NCBI GenBank assembly: GCA_907163375.1
Contig: CAJQUW010008697.1
Coordinates: forward strand, 1 to 64,000
Source of the DNA: Prostheceraeus crozeri
Taxonomy: Eukaryota; Platyhelminthes; Polycladida; Euryleptidae
Length of the DNA stretch: 64,000 nt
Reading direction: 5' to 3'
Below, in pieces: positions 41,469 through 50,105 of the stretch; the first letter of the stretch is position 1; every line of letters starts with the position of its first letter. The translations under genes were made by a program, and so were the position numbers. Under the pieces are notes generated by a model. It saw nothing but the letters and a program-made list of their open reading frames with translations. It searched no databases and was not told where the DNA came from.

Positions 41469-42161
41469 TTAATAGTCTGAGAACATGTATTTCCTAGGAG
41501 GAGCTGTTTTACGTTTTCCTTTTACCAGTTTTAGTGATGATGTAGATCTACGTCGAGTTCTTCCTCTTGTTTGCTTAGTGAGTGTGGGAGGGGATGTAGC
41601 AGGTGACGTCTTAAACCAATTTGTTGGCATTTTCATCGCCTGAAGCATTGGAGTAGTAGCCACTGTTGAATCAAGTTCTTTCAATGTCTCATTATTTAAA
41701 GCAAATTTTGGCACATTATGCTTTTTCAATAGTTTAAGAAAGTATGACCAACCAGGTGGAACATAGCCCTGACGGCGCTTTCTACGTGTTGCATACTGAA
41801 TCAAGTCTTCATAACGTGAAGCATCAATCACTTTATTTTCATCTGTAATGATTTCTCCTCTATCATTTACATTGAGATGGGGTTCAATACTGTTGAAAAG
41901 AGATATGGCATGTGCGCGAGATGCTAAAGGTGTAGCAGTCGATACAGAGTCACGCATCTTATTCTTCAAGTTTTTCAATTGCTCAACAGTTTCCGATTGT
42001 AATAATACAGCACGATGTGGATCTTTGATGTGAACATTTTGCTGATAATCTATTTCTTTCCTATACATTTGATTTGCAAGAGGTTGCTTTACTTGCTGCA
42101 TGGCAGTCAATTGTACATATTCATCCTGAGGAATAACAATCATGCGAGAATAAGAACTCAT
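41469..42161 (-). CDS. Conserved Polinton protein of unknown function
   Basis: A 230-aa protein starting MSSYSRMIVIPQDEYVQL. An N-terminal hydrophobic-acidic IPQDEY motif, a predicted helical middle (SETVEQLKNLKNKMRDS), a segment with RRQGYVPPGWSYFLKLL, and a basic tail with TRGRTRRRSTSSLK and KGKRKTAPPRKY. Proteins with this opening recur beside the ATPase in other animal Polintons, in my recollection; no biochemical role is known. The start codon overlaps the ATPase stop by four bases (ATGA), indicating coupled placement. A role as packaging partner or core protein is a guess from neighbourhood. Confidence 0.7.
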   Translation of the reverse strand: MSSYSRMIVIPQDEYVQLTAMQQVKQPLANQMYRKEIDYQQNVHIKDPHRAVLLQSETVEQLKNLKNKMRDSVSTATPLASRAHAISLFNSIEPHLNVNDRGEIITDENKVIDASRYEDLIQYATRRKRRQGYVPPGWSYFLKLLKKHNVPKFALNNETLKELDSTVATTPMLQAMKMPTNWFKTSPATSPPTLTKQTRGRTRRRSTSSLKLVKGKRKTAPPRKYMFSDY

Positions 42162-42775
42162 AGTTTGTAGATAATCATGGGAGTTTTCAAAATATCACTT
42201 CGAAATCTAAATTCTTCCGGACACTCTTGCGTAAAGTCAATGAATAAGTAACCGTATGGTTTTTCAGTAGCTGCTTGAAAAATTTCAATTAAGGCTTTTG
42301 ATCCTCTGGGTGCAACTTGTCGCGCTAAAATTTCAAATTGACTTTTATCTCGCGGATTCTTGAAAATAGCATAATAGTGTGTATTCAGGTTTCGTGTACG
42401 AGCTTCTTTTCCATCAGGAAACAAATTTTGTGTAATATAGATGATAAAACACCTTTTATGGTGTGCTGCGCGAGTGAACATATCTGTAACATCTTTTGAA
42501 TTCTTACTTTCTTTTAATAAATCATCCAATACAACAACATCATTAGACTGAAGTTTATCCACTGGAATAATTCCTTCATGTCGAATAAAGTTGCGACTTT
42601 GCAATTCCTGAAACAGCGACGGTTGATAAATACCATAACACCAAATCACTCGATTGATAGGTTCCTTAAACAACTCCCTTCTTTTATCCAATAAATTCAG
42701 CGTGAAAACAGTTTTACCTGCATGAGATGGACCTGATACAGTCAGAACTTTATCACATTGAAGTCTGAAATCCAT
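42158..42775 (-). CDS. FtsK/HerA-type genome-packaging ATPase (Polinton ATP)
   Basis: A 205-aa motor that would pump DNA into the capsid. Walker A is SGPSHAGKT near residues 14-22, Walker B is VVVLDDLL near 80-87, and the sensor-like stretch IIYITQNLFPDGKEARTRN follows. The opening MDFRLQCDKVLTVSGPSHAG is typical of A32-like/Polinton ATPases. The frame is open upstream to 42823, but only through a TTG, so ATG 42775 is taken. The four-base overlap with the next gene shows tight packing. Confidence 0.94.
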   Translation of the reverse strand: MDFRLQCDKVLTVSGPSHAGKTVFTLNLLDKRRELFKEPINRVIWCYGIYQPSLFQELQSRNFIRHEGIIPVDKLQSNDVVVLDDLLKESKNSKDVTDMFTRAAHHKRCFIIYITQNLFPDGKEARTRNLNTHYYAIFKNPRDKSQFEILARQVAPRGSKALIEIFQAATEKPYGYLFIDFTQECPEEFRFRSDILKTPMIIYKL

Positions 42776-42806
42776 TTTATTACTTTGAAACTCAACATTT
42801 GCATAA

Positions 42807-43163
42807 TTAACGCTTAGAGCCAAAGATATTTCCCAATAGGTTGCCCACGGCAGGAGCTATCATTGGAAGTATTGCTGAAAGGAAACCGCCCTTTTGTGTT
42901 AGAGTTTTCCTCTTTCTTTGAAGGGCGACTTTAGGATTGGAGATGAAACGCAATTTCGTAGCATATCGCTTAAGTAACTTTCGTTGTTTTGGCGCTAATT
43001 TCTTCGTCCTCAACTTCCTCACATGAGAAATAATTTCACAAATGAATTTATCGTTAGCATGTCGTATAGCATTGTATCGCTGATTTGCTTTCATTCGTCG
43101 GAGAGCTTGAATGGCTGAAGAAAACTTTTGACTTTTACGTTTCGTCATTTTACGTTTCGCCAT
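42807..43163 (-). CDS. Basic protein with hydrophobic Gly-rich C-terminus (core/minor capsid-like)
   Basis: A 118-aa, very basic protein: MAKRKMTKRKSQKFSSAIQA, a helical middle (SHVRKLRTKKLAPKQRKLLK), then KRKTLTQKGGFLSAILPMIA ending in a hydrophobic Gly-rich LLGNIF tail. The pattern IQALR... to GGFL...P is a recurrent small protein of animal Polintons. A GG motif before the hydrophobic tail resembles an adenain cleavage site, as in adenovirus pX/pVI precursors, and the tail could be membrane-active. Function is inferred from composition. Confidence 0.72.
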   Translation of the reverse strand: MAKRKMTKRKSQKFSSAIQALRRMKANQRYNAIRHANDKFICEIISHVRKLRTKKLAPKQRKLLKRYATKLRFISNPKVALQRKRKTLTQKGGFLSAILPMIAPAVGNLLGNIFGSKR

Positions 43164-43214
43164 TTTCCGTGTTAGTCTTTGCTAAAACCTATCTTTACCA
43201 CATTTGCATAGGCA

Positions 43215-43538
43215 CTAACTATTGCGACATAAGTGACACTCGAAATGAGCAATGTCACAGTGGTTACATTGGCAAAGTTGAATGCAATTACGTATGAAAC
43301 AGCGTTGACAAAAAGCATGCTTACATCTCTTGAAGATGCGCTTTTCATTTCCATCCTTTCGTTTACATACATCGCAACACATAGTTTCACCGTTACTGAT
43401 GTCTATAGCAAGTCTTTTTGAAGATATGAATTTGCTAGCCTTTTCTAAATAATAGACGCATGTACAGAAGGAATATACTTCGAGAGTGAGCAGACATAGC
43501 TCGAAAACCAGTTGTGCTACAATCAAGTACCACTGCAT
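43215..43538 (-). CDS. RING-finger protein with N-terminal hydrophobic segment
   Basis: A 107-aa protein from ATG 43538, two bases after the previous stop. The first 30 residues are hydrophobic (MQWYLIVAQLVFELCLLTLE), a likely membrane anchor. The C-terminal half is a C3HC4 RING: CDVC, 13 residues, CKHAFCQRC, 11 residues, CNHC. RING domains recruit ubiquitin-conjugating enzymes, so this may be a membrane-bound E3 ligase, as seen in several large DNA viruses. A second smaller RING-type gene lies 1.1 kb upstream on the same strand with the same 13-residue first loop. Confidence 0.75.
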   Translation of the reverse strand: MQWYLIVAQLVFELCLLTLEVYSFCTCVYYLEKASKFISSKRLAIDISNGETMCCDVCKRKDGNEKRIFKRCKHAFCQRCFIRNCIQLCQCNHCDIAHFECHLCRNS

Positions 43539-43540
43539 TT

Positions 43541-43951
43541 TCAATTTTTCTTTATGGAAAGTTGAATGTGAATATCTGAAATCGCTTCAATCACTAGACT
43601 GCTACCATGATGGTTAAATGCGTTAAGACGTTCAGCAATTTTTATCATATGTCTTTTAAAAAATTCTTCGGGGTGATCTACCACTTCCATTGAATAAGAA
43701 GCAAAATGGAAAGAGCGACTTTCCACCTCTTCCTTTCCAAAATGACTAAACTTAATTTTCGCAACTAATCGCGCCATGACAATGCTATCAGAGAATGTAT
43801 TCATTAACTCTAGAAATAGAGTGCTAGCATCATCGACCACTGCTTCGATGTCGGTCTCATCTTTATGAAAATTTATCACATAATCTTGAACAGCTCCTTT
43901 TAAACTTTGCCTATGAAAACGTAATGTTCCGCAGTCGTTTGAGAAAGACAT
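43541..43951 (-). CDS. Free-standing copy of the PolB N-terminal Polinton domain
   Basis: A 136-aa protein whose second half (ARLVAKIKFSHFGKEEVESR, then FKRHMIKIAERLNAFNHHGS and LVIEAISDIHIQLS) aligns by eye with the region between the zinc fingers of this element's PolB (about 30030-30290: LIYLKIKYVKIDHH, NFHIQGLKLNIDKFNERDSG, LIFDGIESALFKI). The shared core is a basic strand, an amphipathic helix and an xGS/DSG turn. Other Polinton PolBs carry this domain as a GSGW-type motif. It could bind DNA or the primer protein, or titrate a PolB partner. No enzyme motif is seen. Confidence 0.75.
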   Translation of the reverse strand: MSFSNDCGTLRFHRQSLKGAVQDYVINFHKDETDIEAVVDDASTLFLELMNTFSDSIVMARLVAKIKFSHFGKEEVESRSFHFASYSMEVVDHPEEFFKRHMIKIAERLNAFNHHGSSLVIEAISDIHIQLSIKKN

Positions 43952-44229
43952 GATCGCCCTTTAACTAACCCATCCATTGCATGAAAACAACAACTCTTCT
44001 CATAGTAACATTTATTGAATAACGGTAACAAGCATGCATTATAAATCAATGGTTTGAAAGAGATAAAATAGATACAGCTGATAACTATCATACAGCGAGC
44101 AATGATAACCATACAGGACTTTGGCAGTGTTGAGGTAAGGAGGAAAGAAGCATTGGTTATGAACGTAGCTACTACAACGAACAGACAAAATAGGAACACA
44201 CAAATCCTTAAAACGTTTCGTGACTTCAT
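43900..44229 (-). CDS. Possible small membrane protein overlapping the exonuclease-like gene
   Basis: A 109-aa frame from ATG 44229 with two hydrophobic stretches (VLRICVFLFCLFVVVATFIT and VIIARCMIVISCIYFISF) and a Cys-rich middle (NKCYYEKSCCFHAMDG). It overlaps the 3' third of the exonuclease-like gene (to 44039) and the start of the next gene (43951). The interval 43952-44038 has no other coding frame, which weakly favours it. It could be a real overlapping membrane protein or a chance frame in AT-rich sequence. Confidence 0.35.
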   Translation of the reverse strand: MKSRNVLRICVFLFCLFVVVATFITNASFLLTSTLPKSCMVIIARCMIVISCIYFISFKPLIYNACLLPLFNKCYYEKSCCFHAMDGLVKGRSCLSQTTAEHYVFIGKV

Positions 44230-44569
44230 GATAATGTTGATTCACTCTACTATCCCAAGGCGGGAGCAAAATATCATCAATGATTAGATTGGGAAATACT
44301 TTCCTCTCCTTACCAGGATTATTACAAAAGATGCGTATAACATTGAAAGCAGCTAACCATCGTTTAAAGTCAATAAGAAGAGCACTCTCACAAGAAAAGC
44401 CATAGTCTTGCAAATATTTCAGATTAAGTCCATGAATGTGTTTTCTCGCCCATTGATCAACATTGGGATCACAGTTGGCATGTTGATGATAGACACTAAC
44501 AATCTGATATGTCCAATTGTTCATAGCAATAGCACTGAGCTCCTGTACAGGTTCACCCTCACAATCCAT
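44039..44569 (-). CDS. DEDDh-exonuclease-like protein (RNase H fold)
   Basis: A 176-aa protein opening MDCEGEPVQELSAIAMNNWT: the Asp2/Glu4 pair followed by QELSA is the exonuclease-I motif of DEDD 3'-5' exonucleases. The C-terminal HCSLYDSYQLYLF gives His156 and Asp161, the HxxxxD of DEDDh enzymes. The middle acidic residue of motif II is not certain (Asp98 or Asp99 are candidates). Similar stand-alone proteins occur in insect transposons and viruses, in my recollection. It could proofread, trim ends or degrade host or structured nucleic acid. The start ATG is immediately upstream of the motif, so the enzyme starts with no leader. Confidence 0.65.
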   Translation of the reverse strand: MDCEGEPVQELSAIAMNNWTYQIVSVYHQHANCDPNVDQWARKHIHGLNLKYLQDYGFSCESALLIDFKRWLAAFNVIRIFCNNPGKERKVFPNLIIDDILLPPWDSRVNQHYHEVTKRFKDLCVPILSVRCSSYVHNQCFFPPYLNTAKVLYGYHCSLYDSYQLYLFYLFQTIDL

Positions 44570-44621
44570 AAAAATGATGATAGAAGCCTAAAACGGAAAT
44601 TTACACATCTAAGGAAGCGTT

Positions 44622-44822
44622 CTATAACATATTACAAAATGAAGAATTACATCGATGCTTTTCACGACAAAATACACAAATGATATGATGGCAACGAAGA
44701 AGTAAAATGTATCTAATAAGACCACGTCTACGACACTCAAAGCACATAAGCGAATTGTCATAGGGTAGAGTTAGGAAAGGACTAGTAATTCTCCTTCTTT
44801 GATTTGCGTTTTGATGTAGCAT
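44622..44822 (-). CDS. Small RING-like zinc protein
   Basis: A 66-aa protein from ATG 44822. Its zinc ligands read CFEC, 13 residues, CHHIICVFC, then REKHRC and C five residues later: a compact RING pattern with the same first-loop length as the 43215 gene. It has no membrane segment. It overlaps the 3' end of the gene at 44782 by 41 bases. The frame is open further upstream to 44870, but only from TTG. Two RING-type proteins in one element suggest ubiquitin-pathway interference or late-gene regulation; that is inference. Confidence 0.6.
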   Translation of the reverse strand: MLHQNANQRRRITSPFLTLPYDNSLMCFECRRRGLIRYILLLRCHHIICVFCREKHRCNSSFCNML

Positions 44823-45557
44823 TCTTCTCCGACTTGCGCTTCGTACCACTGCTGTTAAGGATTTGATCAATTATGTCGTCCACGTTGGGTGGTTTCGGAA
44901 TATATAAAATGGATTCCATATGCATGGAGAGAGAGGCTATTTTATTATCCTTGTGTCGACCATAATATAGCCCATTCACTTTGAAAAGGATATCCCAAGT
45001 ACCTTCTCCGAGCTCATCACATCTGATGGGTATTGAATGATCTCCATCCTTCTTATAGTAAGTACACCAATGTGATACCGGTAGGCAAATGTGATTACCA
45101 TCCCAAATCTTTCTATAGGGAGTATCCTTGTCATCTCTCGCCTTCCACTCTTGAGCAAGAGGAGTAGGAATGTCCATATTTAATGTCACGTACTCCTCAA
45201 TAATATCAAGTTGGTGGCGAATGTACGGACTCACGGGGATCAGTATGTAGTCCCCATACTGATTGTGCATTATCTTGACATCCGTGGAAGGGAGCATTCC
45301 CGTTTGGAGTACTACGCTATGATCATCATAACGCAAGGCTTGTTTAAATTTACGCTGTAGCGGTGTAGGATTATGTACCTTGGATGTTTCTTCCACTGGC
45401 CTCAGTTGTAGATGATCTGACCGTAGCGAACCTTGTAACGTTTGACCGCCATTTTGTCCTACTAGTGCAGCAGATGGAGTAGATGCCTGAAAATGAAAAA
45501 AGATTGTATTAAGTTTACGTTCAAGGGAGGAGAGGGAGGGAAGTAGCGACTTACCAT
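44782..45557 (-). CDS. Rightmost Polinton gene, unknown function, intron after the start codon
   Basis: On the minus strand an ATG at 45557-45555 is followed at once by a splice donor (AAAATG|GTAAGTCG); a 68-bp intron (45554-45487) ends TTTTCAG. Exon 2 (45486-44782) is in frame, giving about 235 aa. The predicted N-terminus is Ala/Ser/Thr/Pro-rich, as in PolB. The body is beta-rich (GDYILIPVSPYIRHQLDII, IRCDELGEGTWDILFKVNGL, SMHMESILYIPKPP) with a basic tail (KRKSEKNATSKRKSKKENY) resembling a nuclear localisation signal. An OB-fold single-strand DNA-binding protein is one possibility, but no motif decides it. It is the first gene inside the right repeat and probably early. Confidence 0.7.
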
Positions 45558-45656
45558 TTTAGTTGGGTAATAGAACAGGGAACTAGAGAGAGAGAAAATG
45601 TGCGTCCGTCACTCGTGTGATTCAACGATGGAATGATTCTCACTGTGGAAGGCTCG

Positions 45657-45711
45657 CTATTTATAAAGAAATGCTTGATTCTCATTGGATGATGATCCTC
45701 ATTGGACAATA
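45657..45711 (-). promoter_or_regulatory. Promoter of the rightmost gene: paired CCAAT and TATA
   Basis: Reading the minus strand, two CCAAT boxes (complement of ATTGG at about 45685 and 45702) are followed by TATAAATAG (complement of 45657-45665), about 100 bases before the split start codon at 45557. The order and spacing mirror the PolB promoter. It lies just inside the right terminal repeat (45719). Confidence 0.65.
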
Positions 45712-45718
45712 ACATCAA

Positions 45719-47649
45719 GCTGATTCCAAATCTGGTCTCTGTTTTCCAATCCGATGCTTCGTTTTGAAGCTAGAGCCCAAAACGTCCCAAATTCTAACTC
45801 TGTCGTTTTTCACCAATGTCCCAAAATCTTAAATGGCGTCTCACATCTAAACGAAGACAGATAGGAACAAGCCGATTGTTTTACTGAATTTGTCACACTC
45901 TTAGCTTTCAAACGAGCTATCGCACGACAAAATCCGTCCACTGGAAGCCAAAATCGAAGCAAGCTGTCCAGAGGGGGGGGGGGGGGGGACGTCAGCGAAA
46001 TTTCAGAATTTGATGAAAAATGTTTTGGTGACGGTCCCAGGTCGAAATTCCACACTTTGGAAAATTTTCAAATTTTTACCCATACAAAGTCACTCTGACA
46101 CTTAGGATTTTTTCAGGTAAGCGAGCTCCGACCTAAAATCTTGTAACCGCTCTAACTTTTGAACGAAGACAGATAGGAACAAGCCGATTGTTTCACTGAA
46201 TTTGTCACACTCTTAGCTTTCAAACGAGCTATCGCACGACAAAATCCGTCCACTGGAAGCCAAAATCGAAGCAAGCTGTCCAGAGGGGGGGGGGGGGGGA
46301 CGTCAGCGAAATTTCAGAATTTGATGAAAAATGTTTTGGTGACGGTCCCAGGTCGAAATTCCACACTTTGGAAAATTTTCAAATTTTTACCCATACAAAG
46401 TCACTCTGACACTTAGGATTTTTTCAGGTAAGCGAGCTCCGACCTAAAATCTTGTAACCGCTCTAACTTTTGAACGAAGACAGATAGGAACAAGCCGATT
46501 GTTTCACTGAATTTGTCTCACTCTTAGCTTTCAAACGAGCTATCGCACGACAAAATCCGTCCACTGGAAGCCAAAATCGAAGCGAGCTCTCCCGAGGGGG
46601 GGGGGGGGGGGGGACGTCAGCGAAAATTTTTTCTCTCCGATTTCGCTGGAAACATCCTTCCTAACCCAAAATTTCACGTAGATTCCGAATCTGGCCTCCG
46701 TTTTCCCATCCGATGCTTCGTTTGGGTGCTACACACCAAAACGTCCCAAATTCTAACTCTGTCGTTTTTTCGATAAATGTTGAAAATTTTTTCTCTCCGA
46801 TTGACTTGAAACTCACCATACAGATAAAGAATTTCACGCTGATTCCAAATCTGAAATCCGTTTTCAAATCCGATGCTTCGTTTTGAAGCTAGAGCCCAAA
46901 ACGTCCCAAATTCTAACTCTGTCGTTTTTCGCCAATGTCCCAAAATCTTAAATGGCGTCTCACATCTAAACGAAGACAGATAGGAACAAGCCGATTGTTT
47001 CAATGAATTTGTCTCACTCTTAGCTTTCAAACGAGCTATCGCACGACAAAATCCGTCCACTGGAAGCCAAAATCGAAGCGAGCTGTCCAGAGGGGGGGGG
47101 GGGGGGGACGTCAGCCGAAAATTTTTTCTCTCCGATTTCGCTGGAAACATCCTTCCTAACCCAAAATTTCACGTAGATTCCGAATCTGGCCTCCGTTTTC
47201 CCATCCGATGCTTCGTTTGGGCGCTACACACCAAAACGTCCCAAATTCTAACTGTTAAAATTTTGAAGAAAAATTTTTTATCGCCGATTGACTTGAAACT
47301 CACCCTACCGATGCAGAATTTCACGCTGAACACGAATCCGACCTCCGTTTTCTCATCCGACCACTCCTTCCACTCGAAACAACCCATTTTACAACCCAAC
47401 ATTCAGCAGATTGCACCAAAAACATCACACACTATAGCCTCAACACTAATCCTGGCGGTCGCCCAAGTCCACCACGACACTCTATCGTTCCAGAGGGGGG
47501 GGGGGGGGGGGAGTCAGCGAACATGTTGTCAACCAACCTGGCCGGCACACCACGACAGATCACAACCTCTGTCGTTCCAGAGGGGGGGGGGGGGACTCAG
47601 CGATGGCGGCCATCTTGCGCTATCTGGTGTTTGTCACTTCCTTACTACT
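45719..47649 (-). repeat. Right terminal inverted repeat with six G-tracts
   Basis: Reverse complement of the left repeat, symmetric from GCTGATTCC (45719) to the last base. Pure G-runs lie at 45973-45988, 46285-46299, 46596-46613, 47092-47107, 47495-47511 and 47582-47594 (13-18 bases); most are preceded by CCAGA and followed by ACGTCAGC or ACTCAGC-type sequence. Tract lengths differ from the left copy by a few bases, while the surrounding unique text is almost identical. Frames inside it are not genes. Confidence 0.95.
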
Positions 47650-47655
47650 TGCAAG
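47650..47655 (+). repeat. Right target-site duplication of the Polinton (TGCAAG)
   Basis: Matches 23611-23616 exactly and follows the terminal CCTTACTACT. Confidence 0.95.
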
Positions 47656-50100
47656 TGAACTTTTTCGCAAGTTAGACAAGCCTGTGACAAAGTGGCTATT
47701 TTTGAATACCATGCCAACACATGTGGCATTTCCATGTTCTATCCCGCACATTTATGTCCAGATTCTATTATTTGAAATTTTGAACTTGAATAAGGAAGTC
47801 AAATAAAGAAAGCAATGTCTTCTACGGAATCCAAACCCCAGCAAAACAGTCAACATTCTGTACTTACAGATGAAGCACAGGTTGCGCCTTTTACCTACTC
47901 TATCAAAAAGATAAAATGTAAATGGTCAAAACATTACACCAAAATGGTAGACTATAAAACTTAAAAAAGCCACAATGTCATTATGATTCATATATTTTAT
48001 ATTCATCTATTCATGTGAGAATCAATAAGTGCCAAAATAGTACCATGATAGGGTTAATTAAGAGCAATATTGCATGCAAAAGTTGTCTAATAGTATTAAT
48101 AGAAGCTAGCAAGGTAACTAGAGGTTCTACAAGAGGCGGCAAATTCAGAAATTTGGACACCTGATGGTGGCAGGGTAAAGTACAGCTGTCCGTCAAGCGC
48201 AGGAAGTGCGCCTTTCAGAAATGGCAGCCGTCTCGTTCTGCTGAGGACATGTAAGCGTGCAAGCTTGAGGAGAGACAGGTGAAGGCAACAGTGTCCATTA
48301 CCAAGTACAACATTACAATGGATTTGTAACAAAAGTTGGCGAACCGAGAAGGAGAAAAAGATAGTGCACCGTATTTTATCTCCGAGAGATACAGCATTAA
48401 ATGATGGCCATGAAGGATTTTCTCGTAAACAATGAGTCATGTCAGGTTATCACGACGGCATATGGAAACAAGGATTTGATTTCTACAATTTTGATGAACA
48501 TTCTGAAGATATTCATAGACATGCGCAAGCGATGACAGACTATTTTTGCGGTTCATCAAAGGTATTGAGATTCTGTTCCTACTCAATGAATTCTTACAAC
48601 CACTCCATTAACAATCGCACCTCTAGTTAACTGAGGAGCTTGGACAATTTATATGCATGAGGAGTTTGGTTGGAGAGGGCTTTGTATTTCTGAGATCGCC
48701 GCACTAAACTCCACCTGATTTACATATCGAAAGTAACGCTAATGAACACGTACACGCACGTGGACGATATGAAATATGTTTCGCATATACATATATACTT
48801 GATATAGCCTATCAATAAATTGTGTTCTGTGATTAATCAATGCGCTTGGCTGAAAATGTTTGAGGTGCTGCGAGAGCGAATGAAAATTTTAGGGGGCTTA
48901 GGCCTCCATATCCCCCCTGTTCCCGCGTGCCTGATGGTTACGTTATTCGAACGCAAATTTGGGTCATTGCAACGATTCTGCTGCTACAACAAACAATTCT
49001 CTTGTTATTATTCGCACATATAATTACATCGGAATAACCAGGCCACTGAGGCACGGTTATTTTGACGCTATAATTCGTACGAATAGCCATAACTATGCAC
49101 TGAGGTTATCCCTAACTATTCACTGAGGTCGAGAAAATTCGTTTGCATGCAACTATTTTATTTCTAGCAGCATTGTCATATTAATGTGTGTTAATAGCGA
49201 ATTCTTTGTTTCCACGCTATCCCGACGCTAGCATTTTAAAGTGCAATCGAACATTTTCAGACACCTAAACAATTCACTCGAATTGCAGCTGGTTAATCAC
49301 AAATTAAGTTTTGAAGCCATATTTCATTCAATAAATATGTAATCATGAATAAGAGTTTCAATAATTATTAATCAAACGTCTAACTCTTATGTTAATGATT
49401 CTATCAGATGCACAAATGTTTTGGGGAAGTGAGCAAAAAAGTTGTTATATTCAGAGAGACTTCCTAGTTGATTTTTTGCAGTAAATTTGAAAAGTTTTCA
49501 AGTTCTCTCTCAGTTATATGCTCAAATCCCATGCAGGTTTGAATGATGACCTTTTCTATACACACCAGTGTAGCCTAGGGGGAGGGGCAGCGGCTGACGT
49601 GAGACCCCACCACCCAAAGCGGATGATAAAGCATAGACGGGATTCGGAAGTTGAGAATTCGCGTAGATCTGCAGATCCTCTACTTGCAGATCAGCATTTG
49701 ATTTAATGAATAAGCGGCTACGTAAATTCATTACTTAGATTTTGGGGAATTCATTCATCACAAACGTATTGTAGCGCGCGCCTTTAATTTCTCTTCAGAG
49801 CGATGCATTGGGAAGTGTAAACAGTTCTTGATTGATGACTATTGCACTAAGGTGAATATTTGATTTTCACGTGCATGTAGACATTTGATGAGTGTCATCC
49901 ACATCCGACGTGCCCAACAGGACTTTGACAAAGAATTGCAATGTGAAGTGATGACTGCAGTCCGCAATATTGTGGAAGAAAGGGCTGCTAGTCCATACAT
50001 AAACATTTGAACTGTAACTCCGCAATGGCCACCAAATATTTACAAGACATCCATTTAGTCATTATGCATGTTGCGATGACTCGCATATTTGATGAATTTG
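47656..50100. other. No gene seen
   Basis: The empty target sequence resumes after the Polinton. Open frames here are short, of random composition and without motif. No RNA gene or intact transposon terminus was recognised. Confidence 0.45.
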
Positions 50101-50105
50101 CAATA

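Larger units (their letters stand above)
23617..47649 (+). mobile_element. Complete Polinton/Maverick (virus-like giant DNA transposon), about 24 kb
   Basis: The element starts AGTAGTAAGG and ends CCTTACTACT, with inverted repeats of about 1.9 kb and a perfect 6-bp target duplication. It encodes all four hallmark enzymes of the group (protein-primed PolB, integrase, packaging ATPase, adenain-like protease) plus capsid-type proteins and about a dozen accessory genes. I saw no frameshift or stop in any of the core genes, so this copy looks recently inserted and potentially autonomous. The leftward genes are packed with 1-4-base overlaps or gaps of a few bases, a viral style. It belongs to the adintovirus/Polinton lineage; a second member of the same family ends at base 934 of this window. 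Confidence 0.97.

Noticed and set aside
43172-43390. A 72-codon hydrophobic minus-strand frame overlapping the RING gene.
   Set aside because: It lies almost wholly within the RING gene in another frame; the RING ligand pattern is far stronger evidence.
48096-48440. A 114-codon minus-strand frame right of the Polinton.
   Set aside because: Random composition, no motif, overlapped by other frames of similar length.
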